A stretch of DNA of 64,000 nt from JAGOEF01 sp964511665 (GTDB lineage Bacteria; Bacteroidota; Bacteroidia; Bacteroidales; ML635J-15): contig CAZEHA010000016.1 in the NCBI GenBank assembly GCA_964511665.1, positions 1 through 64,000 on the forward strand, given 5' to 3'. Below the pieces are notes generated by a model. It worked only from the letters and a program-made list of their open reading frames with translations, was not told where the DNA came from and made no database searches. The stretch's first letter is position 1; each line of letters begins with the position of its first letter. The translations under genes were made by a program, and so were the position numbers. Below, piece by piece: positions 23,804 to 31,913 of this stretch.

Positions 23804-26161
23804 ATGGCTCTCACTTTAACCAAAGAACCGCCAGCGATTGCCCTTAACGGCAACGACCTTGTTTACGAAATTCAAACAAACAATTATATTACTCAATCTG
23901 GTGATAAATCGTACTTGCGTTTGCTTTTTTCTGGTGATATTCCGATTGCAGATTCGCAAATAAGAATATACAGTATAGATTTTGACCTTACCTTTACTTT
24001 TGTTGAAACCCCCGACAATAGCGGCTTACAACTTAGCAATAATTTTTTATCGGTAGAAGCCATGGCCGAAGTCATGGCCAACGCATTAGGCTTAAATTAC
24101 TATATCAATAAATTTTGCGAAGTTGAATATGTTTATGGTGAAGATGAAATATCGCGAATACACATAACGTATAGAGATATTGGAAAAAATGATTTGAGTT
24201 GGCAAAATATATCAGCTGCAGGCATTGTTCAGTCTGGTCAATATAATGGCCTGGATATAGCAACTCGCGACTCGTATAAAATTCATATTGTTGACTCTGC
24301 CGGCAACGAAATGATGAAAATACCCGACACTAACAATAAGGTAGTGTTCAATTTTAAACAACTAATTGAATTGGCAGGAGGATTTAAGTGGCCTGAAACC
24401 GAACACGAAGCATTGCTTCATGAAAATTTCGTACAATCATTTATTGTAAAATATTTCGATAAATGGGAAGGTACCGATCCACAGTTATTGTATTCGGTTG
24501 CTAAAACGGTAGTAATGGGCGCAATATCACGTAAGTCGCTTGCTTATTTAGCAGAAAACGCAACAAACTGGTATGATTTTATTACTGCTAATAAAAAATT
24601 CCTCACATGGGCTCCGGCCTATAAAATAATCGACAGTAGCGCAACCGTGAAATTGTACTTTTTTGTTACCGAAAAAATAACCGGCATGCAGGCACGTATT
24701 CGCATAAACAACGACGATGAACAAATATCATCATTGTCGGTGTTGAGTGTGAGTGATGGGGCGGTGTATGAAGTCATTGTAAGCCCCCGATTATTGTTCA
24801 ACGAAAACGATATTATCGATGTTTGGAAATACGATGTTTGGTTAATAAAACAGAACGGAGACACAATATCAGAGGTAAAGGAATTTTACCTCGATTGGTT
24901 CTATCACGAATTTCGTCGCGAATTTCTCTTTAGCAACTCATATGAAGGTGCATACGATTCATTTGTTTTTTACGGAAAAAGCGAAGAAACAACCGAACTT
25001 TCGAACTATTTGTACGAACATCGCGTATTTGATACCGATTTGTCGGGCATTAAGCAATCAAGAACACTACTACACGACACATTCAAAGCTACTACGGGGT
25101 ATTTGAATAAAGAAACCCTGTACTACTTAGACGAACTGTTGCACAGCAGCGATCGTTATGAAATTATCGGCGGCCGACTTTACCCAATATACATTACCGG
25201 CAGTAAAATATTTCGCCGTCGCGATGGCGAAGACTTGTATAAACTGCAAATTGAATATGCAAGAAGCTTTAAAGAAGAATACTACGACAATATTTTACCC
25301 TCAAGTGGTATTCCGTATGTTGCAGGGGCTACTGCTCTTCCATCGGGAGGCGGTGGCGGTGGTGGGCATATTATTGTTGATTCTGCAGGCAGCATTAAAC
25401 CACAGCGCAAATACCTGAAATTTACTGCATCGGGCATTGCAACAGTAACAGTTACCGACGATATGCCGGGCGATACCACAATAGTAAATATTGATGCCAC
25501 ACAAGCCGAAGTTGAAACATCGGCATGGAAAAACATTAACCTGCAACATATCGATACAACCCCATTGAGCGCACTGTCGATACAAACCACTATCGACCTG
25601 CGCAGCGTGGTTGGTGCCGGCGATGTGGTTAAGGTTAAAGTGGGCGGCGCGTATAAATATGGGTATGTATTCAGTGTTTCCAATCAGGTAATAACATTTC
25701 GTGGCGAAGAAATAAGCGGCACAATTCAGGAATTGCGAATTGGCTACACACCTGCAGTGGGTGGTTGGTATATGGTGCCCGAAGTAGTGGCTTATGGCTC
25801 GTGGGCTGATGCCGATGAAAGCACGATGATTGCTAACGATATACGCAGTCAGTTGAATCTTGGTGTCGATAATTTGAAAGTTCTCTGCATTAAAGCATTT
25901 TGCCGCGAAATAGATACCGGTGTGCCCAATGCTCAAGCAAAATTAGTTGTAAAAGCCGACGGCAACAACCTTAATACTGCTCTCGAAATTGCTTCGGCAA
26001 ACACATGGTACTACTCTACCGAAATAAACACAAGCAATAATGAACTGAACAGAGTTTCGGTAATTGAATATGCAGTAACTGCGGCCACAGGTGCATTGGC
26101 GTTGAAAAACACGAAAGATTTATCTGTGCAGTGTTTTGTAGTAAAAACAAATATTCCTTAA
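23804..26161 (+). CDS. Large tail-tip or baseplate protein
   Basis: A 785-residue soluble protein after the lysis genes and before fibre-type proteins. The N-terminal ~500 residues are a mixed alpha/beta body with many Tyr and Trp; a Gly run (seven glycines, nt ~25347-25367) joins it to a beta-rich C-terminal part of ~270 residues. This layout, a conserved base followed by a Gly-hinged beta region, is common in tail-tip and receptor-binding proteins. Related proteins in Bacteroidetes phages sit in the same place. No enzymatic motif is seen. Start is the ATG directly after the spanin-like stop. Confidence 0.65.
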   Translation: MALTLTKEPPAIALNGNDLVYEIQTNNYITQSGDKSYLRLLFSGDIPIADSQIRIYSIDFDLTFTFVETPDNSGLQLSNNFLSVEAMAEVMANALGLNYYINKFCEVEYVYGEDEISRIHITYRDIGKNDLSWQNISAAGIVQSGQYNGLDIATRDSYKIHIVDSAGNEMMKIPDTNNKVVFNFKQLIELAGGFKWPETEHEALLHENFVQSFIVKYFDKWEGTDPQLLYSVAKTVVMGAISRKSLAYLAENATNWYDFITANKKFLTWAPAYKIIDSSATVKLYFFVTEKITGMQARIRINNDDEQISSLSVLSVSDGAVYEVIVSPRLLFNENDIIDVWKYDVWLIKQNGDTISEVKEFYLDWFYHEFRREFLFSNSYEGAYDSFVFYGKSEETTELSNYLYEHRVFDTDLSGIKQSRTLLHDTFKATTGYLNKETLYYLDELLHSSDRYEIIGGRLYPIYITGSKIFRRRDGEDLYKLQIEYARSFKEEYYDNILPSSGIPYVAGATALPSGGGGGGGHIIVDSAGSIKPQRKYLKFTASGIATVTVTDDMPGDTTIVNIDATQAEVETSAWKNINLQHIDTTPLSALSIQTTIDLRSVVGAGDVVKVKVGGAYKYGYVFSVSNQVITFRGEEISGTIQELRIGYTPAVGGWYMVPEVVAYGSWADADESTMIANDIRSQLNLGVDNLKVLCIKAFCREIDTGVPNAQAKLVVKADGNNLNTALEIASANTWYYSTEINTSNNELNRVSVIEYAVTAATGALALKNTKDLSVQCFVVKTNIP

Positions 26162-26162
26162 T

Positions 26163-26804
26163 ATGATTGGCCAAAACTATCATTTTGTTAACAACCAGCA
26201 ATGCCGTAAATATTTTAATTTTAATAATACAGGCAGCGACAAAGCAAAAAATCCATTTTCGGGCTATTGGAGCAATTCGCCACTTGCTCAATTAACTGAT
26301 ATAGACAAAAAGTTTGGCGCAAAATCATATCGAAGCTCGGGCAGGCACAGTAATTTAATAGTAGATATAGACCCAAGGGGACTGCTTATCAATTTTTGGT
26401 TTAAAACACCCGAAATATCAAGCATTCGTGGTTTGTTTGCATTGATGATTACAGGTACTACAACTCGCATTCAGGCTACGGTTGATGCTACAGGAAGAAT
26501 ATCAACAGGAATTTTAAAAAATAACTCATCAATATTAAGTGCAGTTGTGTATCAAAACTGCATCTACAACGAATGGGTTCAATATACTATAGCTATTTAC
26601 GACAAACTGTATTATGGGCAGAATGGGATTATGGTATCGCGCGATTTTGTAAGTCAAATCGATTTTACCGTGAATGAATTAATTGTGGGGAGCTATCAAG
26701 ATAGTACAACATTCATCTGGCCGGGCTATATCGATGAATTTATGATGTTTAGCAAAACTGTACCAATATCTCAATTATCAACCATTCAAAACCGAGAAAT
26801 ATGA
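26163..26804 (+). CDS. Concanavalin/LamG-like lectin, fibre protein
   Basis: A 213-residue beta-rich protein with features of the LamG-like jelly roll: INFWFKTP in the first part, a DATGRIST turn, an IAIYDK strand after a Trp, ELIVGS, and the closing PGYIDEFMMFSKT, where Gly-x-Ile-Asp-Glu-Phe matches the LamG C-terminal signature. Such domains bind sugars or proteins; here it may recognise a host surface glycan. Starts 1 nt after the preceding stop and overlaps the next gene by 4 nt, so it is part of the tail-tip block. Confidence 0.75.
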   Translation: MIGQNYHFVNNQQCRKYFNFNNTGSDKAKNPFSGYWSNSPLAQLTDIDKKFGAKSYRSSGRHSNLIVDIDPRGLLINFWFKTPEISSIRGLFALMITGTTTRIQATVDATGRISTGILKNNSSILSAVVYQNCIYNEWVQYTIAIYDKLYYGQNGIMVSRDFVSQIDFTVNELIVGSYQDSTTFIWPGYIDEFMMFSKTVPISQLSTIQNREI

Positions 26805-27199
26805 GCCCTAAATTCACAATTGTTTACCTCGACTTAGTAAACTACGTAATTCGCCGCAGTGGTGGCTGCCGCGACACTGTTGACCTGATGCCCGGACATC
26901 CCGAACTCGTGGGAGCAGAAATTGATGATGTGATAAGCGAAAACCCCGATATATTAATTATTGACGGACAACCACGCCTGGTCCCCGATTTTGAGCACCG
27001 TCAAATTGAGCGATACAATAACGAGCAACGAGAGTTGCGCCGAATGGCTTATGCCGATGAAAACACCGGTACCGATATTGCTTTTATGAAAGCTCTCGAA
27101 TTGTGTATAACGATTGATGATATTTTAAAGTGTGTTACCGATTTGCGCGAAGCCAAAAACACAATACGCAACAAATACCCATATAAAAATGAAAGTTAA
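26801..27199 (+). CDS. Small phage protein in the fibre block
   Basis: A 132-residue soluble protein: a short beta-rich start, a Pro/Gly-rich middle, and a helical C-terminal half with many Arg and Glu. It overlaps both neighbours by a few bases (4 nt at the start, 11 nt at the end), so it is translated with the lectin-like and large fibre proteins. It could be an assembly chaperone for fibres; no family is recognised. Confidence 0.6.
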   Translation: MSPKFTIVYLDLVNYVIRRSGGCRDTVDLMPGHPELVGAEIDDVISENPDILIIDGQPRLVPDFEHRQIERYNNEQRELRRMAYADENTGTDIAFMKALELCITIDDILKCVTDLREAKNTIRNKYPYKNES

Positions 27200-29381
27200 G
27201 ATTATTGAAACCGGCCGCTATTTGTTTTTTGAGCCTGGTACCAAAATACGAATACGCGAGTATTCTCCAATATTTACCGAAAAAGGAGCCTTTACTTTTC
27301 CTTTCAATATACCGGTTAACGAAAACCGCCACGCGCTGAAACTAATCGACCGCGTTGATTTGGCAAACGAACCGGTTTATGAGTTTCCTATTCGCATCGA
27401 AAGCGATGTACTGCCATTTGAAATGGGTATTCTATCGGTGCAAGCATCGAACACAAAATTTCAGTGCGCTCTGTATATTGAGCATGGAATGTTCAACAAC
27501 ATTGTGCAAAACAAGAAGCTCGATGAATTAACCGACATACCGGTAACAATGGGTGGCGATTTTGACGAATTTATTGAAGCTGCAAACGAAATGACCTCTA
27601 AAAACTTCCCGGAAGTCGATTTTCAGTTTCCAATTATGCACCATCCCGAACCTTACGAAAACACGGTTATTAATAAATTCTTTAAATTTGCTAACTACTA
27701 CAAATGGCACGAAGCAGAACCAAGCTATTCTAAAAATAATTATTTAGACCCTGAATTACCCGATTACCCGGGTCAAGTTGGTTGGCCGGTAGGTAAAGGC
27801 ATTATTAACCCGTATAATCTTACAAGCTACATTCCGTGTGTGTTTGTGATGAGTGTGCTGAAAAACATAATAGAACATTGCGGCTACAAATGCGAAGGCA
27901 CTCCGCTAACCAACACCGAAACAAATCAGCTAATTTTTGTGAGCAACAAAAGCATCGACAAAACACCGGAAATTATTCAGGATTATGTTGTGAAAGTTGG
28001 CAGAAGTAGTGATGTTGTTATTGATACCTACCATGCAATAGTATTCGATTTTAAAACAGGAGGAAGCTATCAGGACGTATATGATAAATACTTGAATACA
28101 GGCGGTACATTGAATGGTAGATTTAATGGGTACTATGGCGATGACATTGATAGAATATTTCAATTTCATTATAAACTTATTCTCTATAATCATTTTGAAG
28201 ATACCGTAACTTTCAAATTATCATGCAACCACTTGCTCAATAACTTTTCATTCAGCGATTCGTATAGCATTGAGCCCGAAGAAACAAAAACTATTGAAGG
28301 AGAATTATTGGCTTACCATAGAGGCAATATGCCTGAAGTTGAAGGACTATCTCATTTTGGGCTAAGTTTTTTGTTTGACGATCCTGATTTTGAAATTACT
28401 TTAAAACAGGGCAGCACCCTCGATATAATTCCAATAAGCGATACACTAACGGTATTGCCGCGCAACGAATTCAACCTTAACGAGTGCCTGCCGCCCATTA
28501 CTGCAAAACAATTGCTTCACGACCTGAAGCACATATTCGGCATTGTTCACTGCCCCGAAGGCGACACCATGCATTTATATTTCTTCAAAGATATTTTTAA
28601 CAGCCTGCCGGTTGCCGACCTTACGGCCTACGAACTTGTGAATGTGCAAAAGGGAAGTACCGATAAAATAAAATCGCTATCGTACCCCGGTGGTTTCGAC
28701 AGCAGCGATTTTGAGTATATTTCGGTAAATACTCTGCCCTACAGCACAGTGCCCGGGCAAATTGCATTTACGGCAGCTTCGGGCACCTGGTGGCGTAACA
28801 GCCATGACCAGTATTACAGTTTTTTTTGGGAATTTTGGAATAAAGATTTAAACCTGCGCCGCACCGGCTGCACCGAAGGCAACGATATTGTGCTTGTAGC
28901 CGATTTACCACGTATATTAATGGTGAATCACGATTACACATCGCCCGATCATTGGATGCCCGCTATTCAAATTGCAGATAAATTGGTATCGCCTCTCAAC
29001 AAAGAGGTAAAAGCCATGAACTATACACTTGCATTTTGGCGCGGCATGCAAAACGACGGTAGCGGCAGCCCCTACCCTTATGCAACACCCTATGTGTACC
29101 GCGTCGGTGGACTTATTATAGCAAGCCGGCAACTACGATACAATGGCCAATATGGCACCTACGATACCTACATGAAACCACTGGTTGAAACGCTTAACGC
29201 AAACAACAACCTGAAAACACTGTGGTTTAACATGCCATTGCGGCTTATAAAAAAGCTGAATTTTGCCAAAACCTACATTAGCAACGGAATGAAATTCATG
29301 ATTTACATGCACGATTATGAATTTTTGGTAAACGAAGACGAAATAAAAGGCTCGCAGGAAATGCAGGTTATTTCGCTTTAA
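27189..29381 (+). CDS. Large tail-fibre or tail-tip protein
   Basis: A 730-residue protein from ATG 27189; an earlier in-frame start at 27132 would add 19 residues with more overlap and no homologous look. The N-terminal ~90 residues (ETGRYLFFEPGTKIRIREYS, then FPFNIPVNENR) form a compact beta domain of a kind that often opens tail-associated proteins of Bacteroidetes phages. The rest is mixed alpha/beta with many Tyr and Trp. No catalytic motif is visible. It is the last gene of the plus-strand virion block; the stop overlaps the minus-strand lipoprotein gene by 4 nt. Confidence 0.65.
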   Translation: MKVKIIETGRYLFFEPGTKIRIREYSPIFTEKGAFTFPFNIPVNENRHALKLIDRVDLANEPVYEFPIRIESDVLPFEMGILSVQASNTKFQCALYIEHGMFNNIVQNKKLDELTDIPVTMGGDFDEFIEAANEMTSKNFPEVDFQFPIMHHPEPYENTVINKFFKFANYYKWHEAEPSYSKNNYLDPELPDYPGQVGWPVGKGIINPYNLTSYIPCVFVMSVLKNIIEHCGYKCEGTPLTNTETNQLIFVSNKSIDKTPEIIQDYVVKVGRSSDVVIDTYHAIVFDFKTGGSYQDVYDKYLNTGGTLNGRFNGYYGDDIDRIFQFHYKLILYNHFEDTVTFKLSCNHLLNNFSFSDSYSIEPEETKTIEGELLAYHRGNMPEVEGLSHFGLSFLFDDPDFEITLKQGSTLDIIPISDTLTVLPRNEFNLNECLPPITAKQLLHDLKHIFGIVHCPEGDTMHLYFFKDIFNSLPVADLTAYELVNVQKGSTDKIKSLSYPGGFDSSDFEYISVNTLPYSTVPGQIAFTAASGTWWRNSHDQYYSFFWEFWNKDLNLRRTGCTEGNDIVLVADLPRILMVNHDYTSPDHWMPAIQIADKLVSPLNKEVKAMNYTLAFWRGMQNDGSGSPYPYATPYVYRVGGLIIASRQLRYNGQYGTYDTYMKPLVETLNANNNLKTLWFNMPLRLIKKLNFAKTYISNGMKFMIYMHDYEFLVNEDEIKGSQEMQVISL

Positions 29382-29722
29382 ATGCTATCGCGATACACCA
29401 ATTCAACCCTGTGGCCGCTGGCAGTCTCGTCAAACAACACTTTGTTATTGCGTTTAACGGTTAAGTTTATTTGAGCGTTGTTTTGCGTTTTCACAATTAT
29501 TTCTCTATATGCAACACCATATTGCTGCCATGAATAGTAAAAATACACACCACAATCATACTCGGCAAAATCTAAAAAAACATCCTGAAAATTAATACTC
29601 ACACTATTGTTGTCGGAAGTACTTGTAAACAACACTTCATATTGATTTGTATTTGTTTCGGGGTTTTCGCAGCCAAACGCAAAAAGCAATGCGAATACAA
29701 TTATACTAATTTTCAGTTTCAT
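29378..29722 (-). CDS. Small lipoprotein (prophage cargo)
   Basis: A 114-residue protein with a lipoprotein signal: basic N-terminus, hydrophobic core, lipobox FAFGC with Cys18. The mature ~96 residues read as beta strands without extended helices. It overlaps the other lipoprotein gene by 17 nt and is convergent with the fibre gene. Its beta pattern faintly resembles the second lipoprotein (alternating strand / Asn-Asn turn near the C-terminus). Lipoproteins on the lysogenic strand of a prophage are often superinfection-exclusion or host-fitness factors; this is a hypothesis, not seen in the sequence. Confidence 0.8.
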   Translation of the reverse strand: MKLKISIIVFALLFAFGCENPETNTNQYEVLFTSTSDNNSVSINFQDVFLDFAEYDCGVYFYYSWQQYGVAYREIIVKTQNNAQINLTVKRNNKVLFDETASGHRVELVYRDSI

Positions 29723-30074
29723 AAAATCGAGGTCTTATTCTTACTTCAGCATTGCTTTTCCTGTTTTCAACAAATGCAATACAAACATTATTACAATAAT
29801 ATTCTACACACACATATGCTGAATCGCTACCATCGAGAACCTTAGCATAAAAATAATCGTCATCGGTGCTCACACAACTTTTTAATACTACAAAATTATT
29901 TGCAACTGTATCCATAAATGATTCGGAGCATGCATGAAGTCCATAATAAACAAAATATTGTTCGCCTGAACCGTACACCGTGTATTTTATGTTATTTACC
30001 GTTGGTTCGGGCTCTCGCTGGCAACCCGTTATTGCGAGTAATAATGCTAATAGTACGTAATAGGCCTTACTCAT
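29706..30074 (-). CDS. Small lipoprotein (prophage cargo)
   Basis: A 122-residue protein with lipobox AITGC (Cys18) after a 17-residue signal. The mature part is beta-rich with five cysteines beyond the lipidated one, so disulfides are likely in the periplasm. The middle (IKYTVYGSG at the start, VCVEYYCNN later) resembles the small Ig-like MmpS-type lipoproteins found in Bacteroidetes, weakly. It overlaps the dinD stop by 4 nt and the next lipoprotein start by 17 nt, a three-gene operon read from the dinD promoter. Confidence 0.8.
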   Translation of the reverse strand: MSKAYYVLLALLLAITGCQREPEPTVNNIKYTVYGSGEQYFVYYGLHACSESFMDTVANNFVVLKSCVSTDDDYFYAKVLDGSDSAYVCVEYYCNNVCIAFVENRKSNAEVRIRPRFYETEN

Positions 30075-30892
30075 TTTTTTTTGTCGAGTTTTTTTATTTC
30101 CTTACTTTTTTGCTTAAGTTGTTTTTTTACTTCTTTAATATCGTTGTGCGCAGGTAGGTTTTCGGGCAATATACCCGAAATTTCGTGCATCGATTTTCGC
30201 ACTTTACGGCCAACTGTTTCGGCGGCATTTTCAAGAGCCGGCTGGCCTTTAATGTTTTCTGATTTAATTTTTAGTTCGGTTTGGGTTATTCTAAAAAGGT
30301 TGGCGGCCAGTTCATCTTTTCCCATAAAGTCGAGCATCGATTTGTTGGTAGGTATATTTCGAGCAGCCTTGAGTTGGCTGATATTCTTATTGTACATTCC
30401 GCGATAACCGGCATTCTGAAAAAAAGCGTAATTACCAACACCTGCCTGATGAGCCACACCCGAAAGGCTTGCCTCTCGCTCCGAAACTTCGTCGCGCACC
30501 ACAAGGCGTTCAACCATTGATGCTTCTTCTATGTAGTTGCTAACCGCTCCGGCCAAAGTAGCAAAATAAGCTTGCGCCATAGCCACAGCAGGTTTCTTTC
30601 CATCAGCATTCATCACCGTGAGGTAGCATGCAAACCGCGATAGTTTAAAATCGTGGCGTTTTTTGTTGCTATCAACTATAAGTTCCTGAACAAAATTATC
30701 GATTATTGGAATGTTCAGCGTGTTGCAAGTAGTCATGGCCTTATTGATGGCTCGCTGAAAAGTGCTCATGGTTTCGTAGCCGAGCATGTTCATCAAGTCG
30801 CTGGCATACCACCAGGTAAATCCGTTCTCGTGGCTGTATTCTTCGAAATTATCGCCCGAAAAACTGCGGTAAAAAAGTTCTAAGTCGGTCAT
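30071..30892 (-). CDS. dinD: DinD-type DNA-damage-inducible protein
   Basis: A 273-residue protein with the BRO-N/Bro-like N-terminal fold (residues ~10-110: GFTWWYASDLMNMLGY, then FQRAINKAM) and the DinD-specific helical middle (ADGKKPAVAMAQAYFATLAG), followed by a conserved charged C-terminus. E. coli DinD belongs to the SOS regulon and inhibits RecA filament functions in vitro. In a prophage it could link host DNA damage to induction, or protect the lysogen. It heads an operon with two lipoproteins that overlap in tandem. The upstream region has a -7 box (30913-30920) and a palindrome in the -33 region. Confidence 0.85.
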   Translation of the reverse strand: MTDLELFYRSFSGDNFEEYSHENGFTWWYASDLMNMLGYETMSTFQRAINKAMTTCNTLNIPIIDNFVQELIVDSNKKRHDFKLSRFACYLTVMNADGKKPAVAMAQAYFATLAGAVSNYIEEASMVERLVVRDEVSEREASLSGVAHQAGVGNYAFFQNAGYRGMYNKNISQLKAARNIPTNKSMLDFMGKDELAANLFRITQTELKIKSENIKGQPALENAAETVGRKVRKSMHEISGILPENLPAHNDIKEVKKQLKQKSKEIKKLDKKK

Positions 30893-30912
30893 AGCGTGTA
30901 GTAGTTATAGTG

Positions 30913-30946
30913 CAAATTTATAAAAATTAAAAACTATTACAGTAAT
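30913..30946 (-). promoter_or_regulatory. Promoter of the dinD operon with a palindrome
   Basis: On the minus strand TAAATTTG (30913-30920) is a perfect Bacteroidetes -7 box, 20 nt before the dinD start. An 11-bp palindrome ATTACAGTAAT (30936-30946) falls where the -33 box should be, so it is a good candidate operator for a repressor (LexA-like or phage). Confidence 0.6.
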
Positions 30947-30972
30947 GAATTTGTAATTTTTTTGCACCCCTA

Positions 30973-31003
30973 TTGTTTTTTTCGAAAACTTAACCTATTT
31001 TTG
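30973..31003 (+). promoter_or_regulatory. Bacteroidetes-type promoter, divergent from dinD
   Basis: TTG (30973-30975), 20 nt, TATTTTTG (30996-31003) fits TTTG-N20-TAnnTTTG. Transcription would start near 31010 and run through the structured region at 31052-31131 into the 31150 gene. Confidence 0.6.
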
Positions 31004-31051
31004 TAGTGCACATACAGTTAAATAATGAGAACATCAGCTAACAAAAATTTT

Positions 31052-31131
31052 AGGGGCCAAAAGGCGGTGAGAGTTTTGGAAACTCATCTTTCCTTTTTGG
31101 ACTGTGTGTGCAGCGCTGCCCGGCGGCCCCT
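31052..31131 (+). other. Structured 5' leader with nested inverted repeats
   Basis: Outer arms AGGGGCC (31052-31058) / GGCCCCT (31125-31131); an intermediate pair CCAAAAGG (31057-31064) / CCTTTTTGG (31092-31100); an inner hairpin GAGTTT (31071-31076) / AAACTC (31080-31085) on a TGG loop. The outer and intermediate stems compete for bases 31057-31058, so alternative folds are possible. It ends 19 nt before ATG 31150. It may be a regulatory leader, a small RNA, or a recombination-related structure. Confidence 0.5.
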
Positions 31132-31149
31132 TCATAAAACAAATGTATT

Positions 31150-31683
31150 ATGCACACACAGAACGAAAACACATCGCCCTGCCCGAGATGGGATGGCGAC
31201 AGGCTTGCCGAAACCATTAGCAAGCTCATTGCCCGGATAAACATTCCCCGGGTAGAAGAAATCATCAGCAAAGCAGCCGAGCAAAACGCCGATTTTAAAG
31301 AATTGGCAGGAGTTGCAGAACTACTGAAGCTCATGCACAACTACGCACACCACTACCAAGATGCAGCCGAGCTATTTGTGTATGCGCTGCACGTAGAAGA
31401 TGGCGAACTGGGCAGCTACTTGCGCCTTGCCAGCGACATAATCTCGATGCACATCGACGAAGACGGCTGCCCTGTGGAAATTAAGCGCGATTTGCTGTTT
31501 ACTCTAAATCGGTTTTCGCAACAGGTCACCGAAATAGAGCAAATCTATGGCATTCACAACGAGCGATGCCTAAGTAATTTCTACATAAGCGAAACACCCT
31601 ACATGGACCACAAGCTTAAAGACATACAACGAAAGTGCAATGCATTTATCGATGGCATAAATCCAAACCTAAAAGCATCGTAA
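31150..31683 (+). CDS. Prophage protein of unknown function
   Basis: A 177-residue soluble helical protein with many Ala, Glu and His. It has a His-rich patch (HNYAHHYQDAAE) and several Cys, so metal binding is possible but not in a known motif. ATG 31150 follows the structured leader; the next small gene starts 2 nt after the stop. It lies beside the integrase on the strand opposite to it, so it could belong to the lysogenic set (expressed in the lysogen), as dinD does. I do not recognise the family. Confidence 0.65.
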   Translation: MHTQNENTSPCPRWDGDRLAETISKLIARINIPRVEEIISKAAEQNADFKELAGVAELLKLMHNYAHHYQDAAELFVYALHVEDGELGSYLRLASDIISMHIDEDGCPVEIKRDLLFTLNRFSQQVTEIEQIYGIHNERCLSNFYISETPYMDHKLKDIQRKCNAFIDGINPNLKAS

Positions 31684-31685
31684 TT

Positions 31686-31868
31686 ATGGAAGAACTGGTA
31701 AAAAATGCAACAAATAGCTTTTGCAAATGGTTTGGGAAAACTCCCGAGAGCCTATCGAAAGAAGAAAAAGAGCAAATAAAGTGGGCATTACAGTTACATG
31801 CCGAGTTACTTAGCACACGCGATGAATCGTACAAAAAACTAAAAAAAGAATTGTTCGATGTAAGTTAG
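31686..31868 (+). CDS. Small prophage protein with KKELFDV tail
   Basis: A 60-residue protein from ATG 31686 (an earlier TTG at 31635 overlaps the upstream gene by 49 nt and is less likely). The body is one or two helices rich in Lys, Glu and Leu; the end, LKKELFDVS, matches the last residues of the 11776 protein (MKKELFDVG). It follows the 31150 gene after 2 nt, so they form a two-gene unit closed by the bidirectional terminator at 31885-31910. Function unknown. Confidence 0.6.
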   Translation: MEELVKNATNSFCKWFGKTPESLSKEEKEQIKWALQLHAELLSTRDESYKKLKKELFDVS

Positions 31869-31884
31869 TGCAATATTATATTCC

Positions 31885-31910
31885 AAAAAAGGCCTTAAAT
31901 GGCCTTTTTT
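31885..31910. terminator. Bidirectional terminator
   Basis: Perfect 10-bp stem AAAAAAGGCC (31885-31894) / GGCCTTTTTT (31901-31910), 6-nt loop, with T runs on both strands. It serves the plus-strand pair ending at 31868 and the minus-strand integrase whose stop is at 31914. Confidence 0.9.
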
Positions 31911-31913
31911 TGT

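Noticed and set aside
31025..31240. Open frame of 71 codons through the structured leader
   Set aside because: It overlaps the 31150 gene in another frame, is low in protein-like composition and covers the inverted repeats. The leader reading is preferred.
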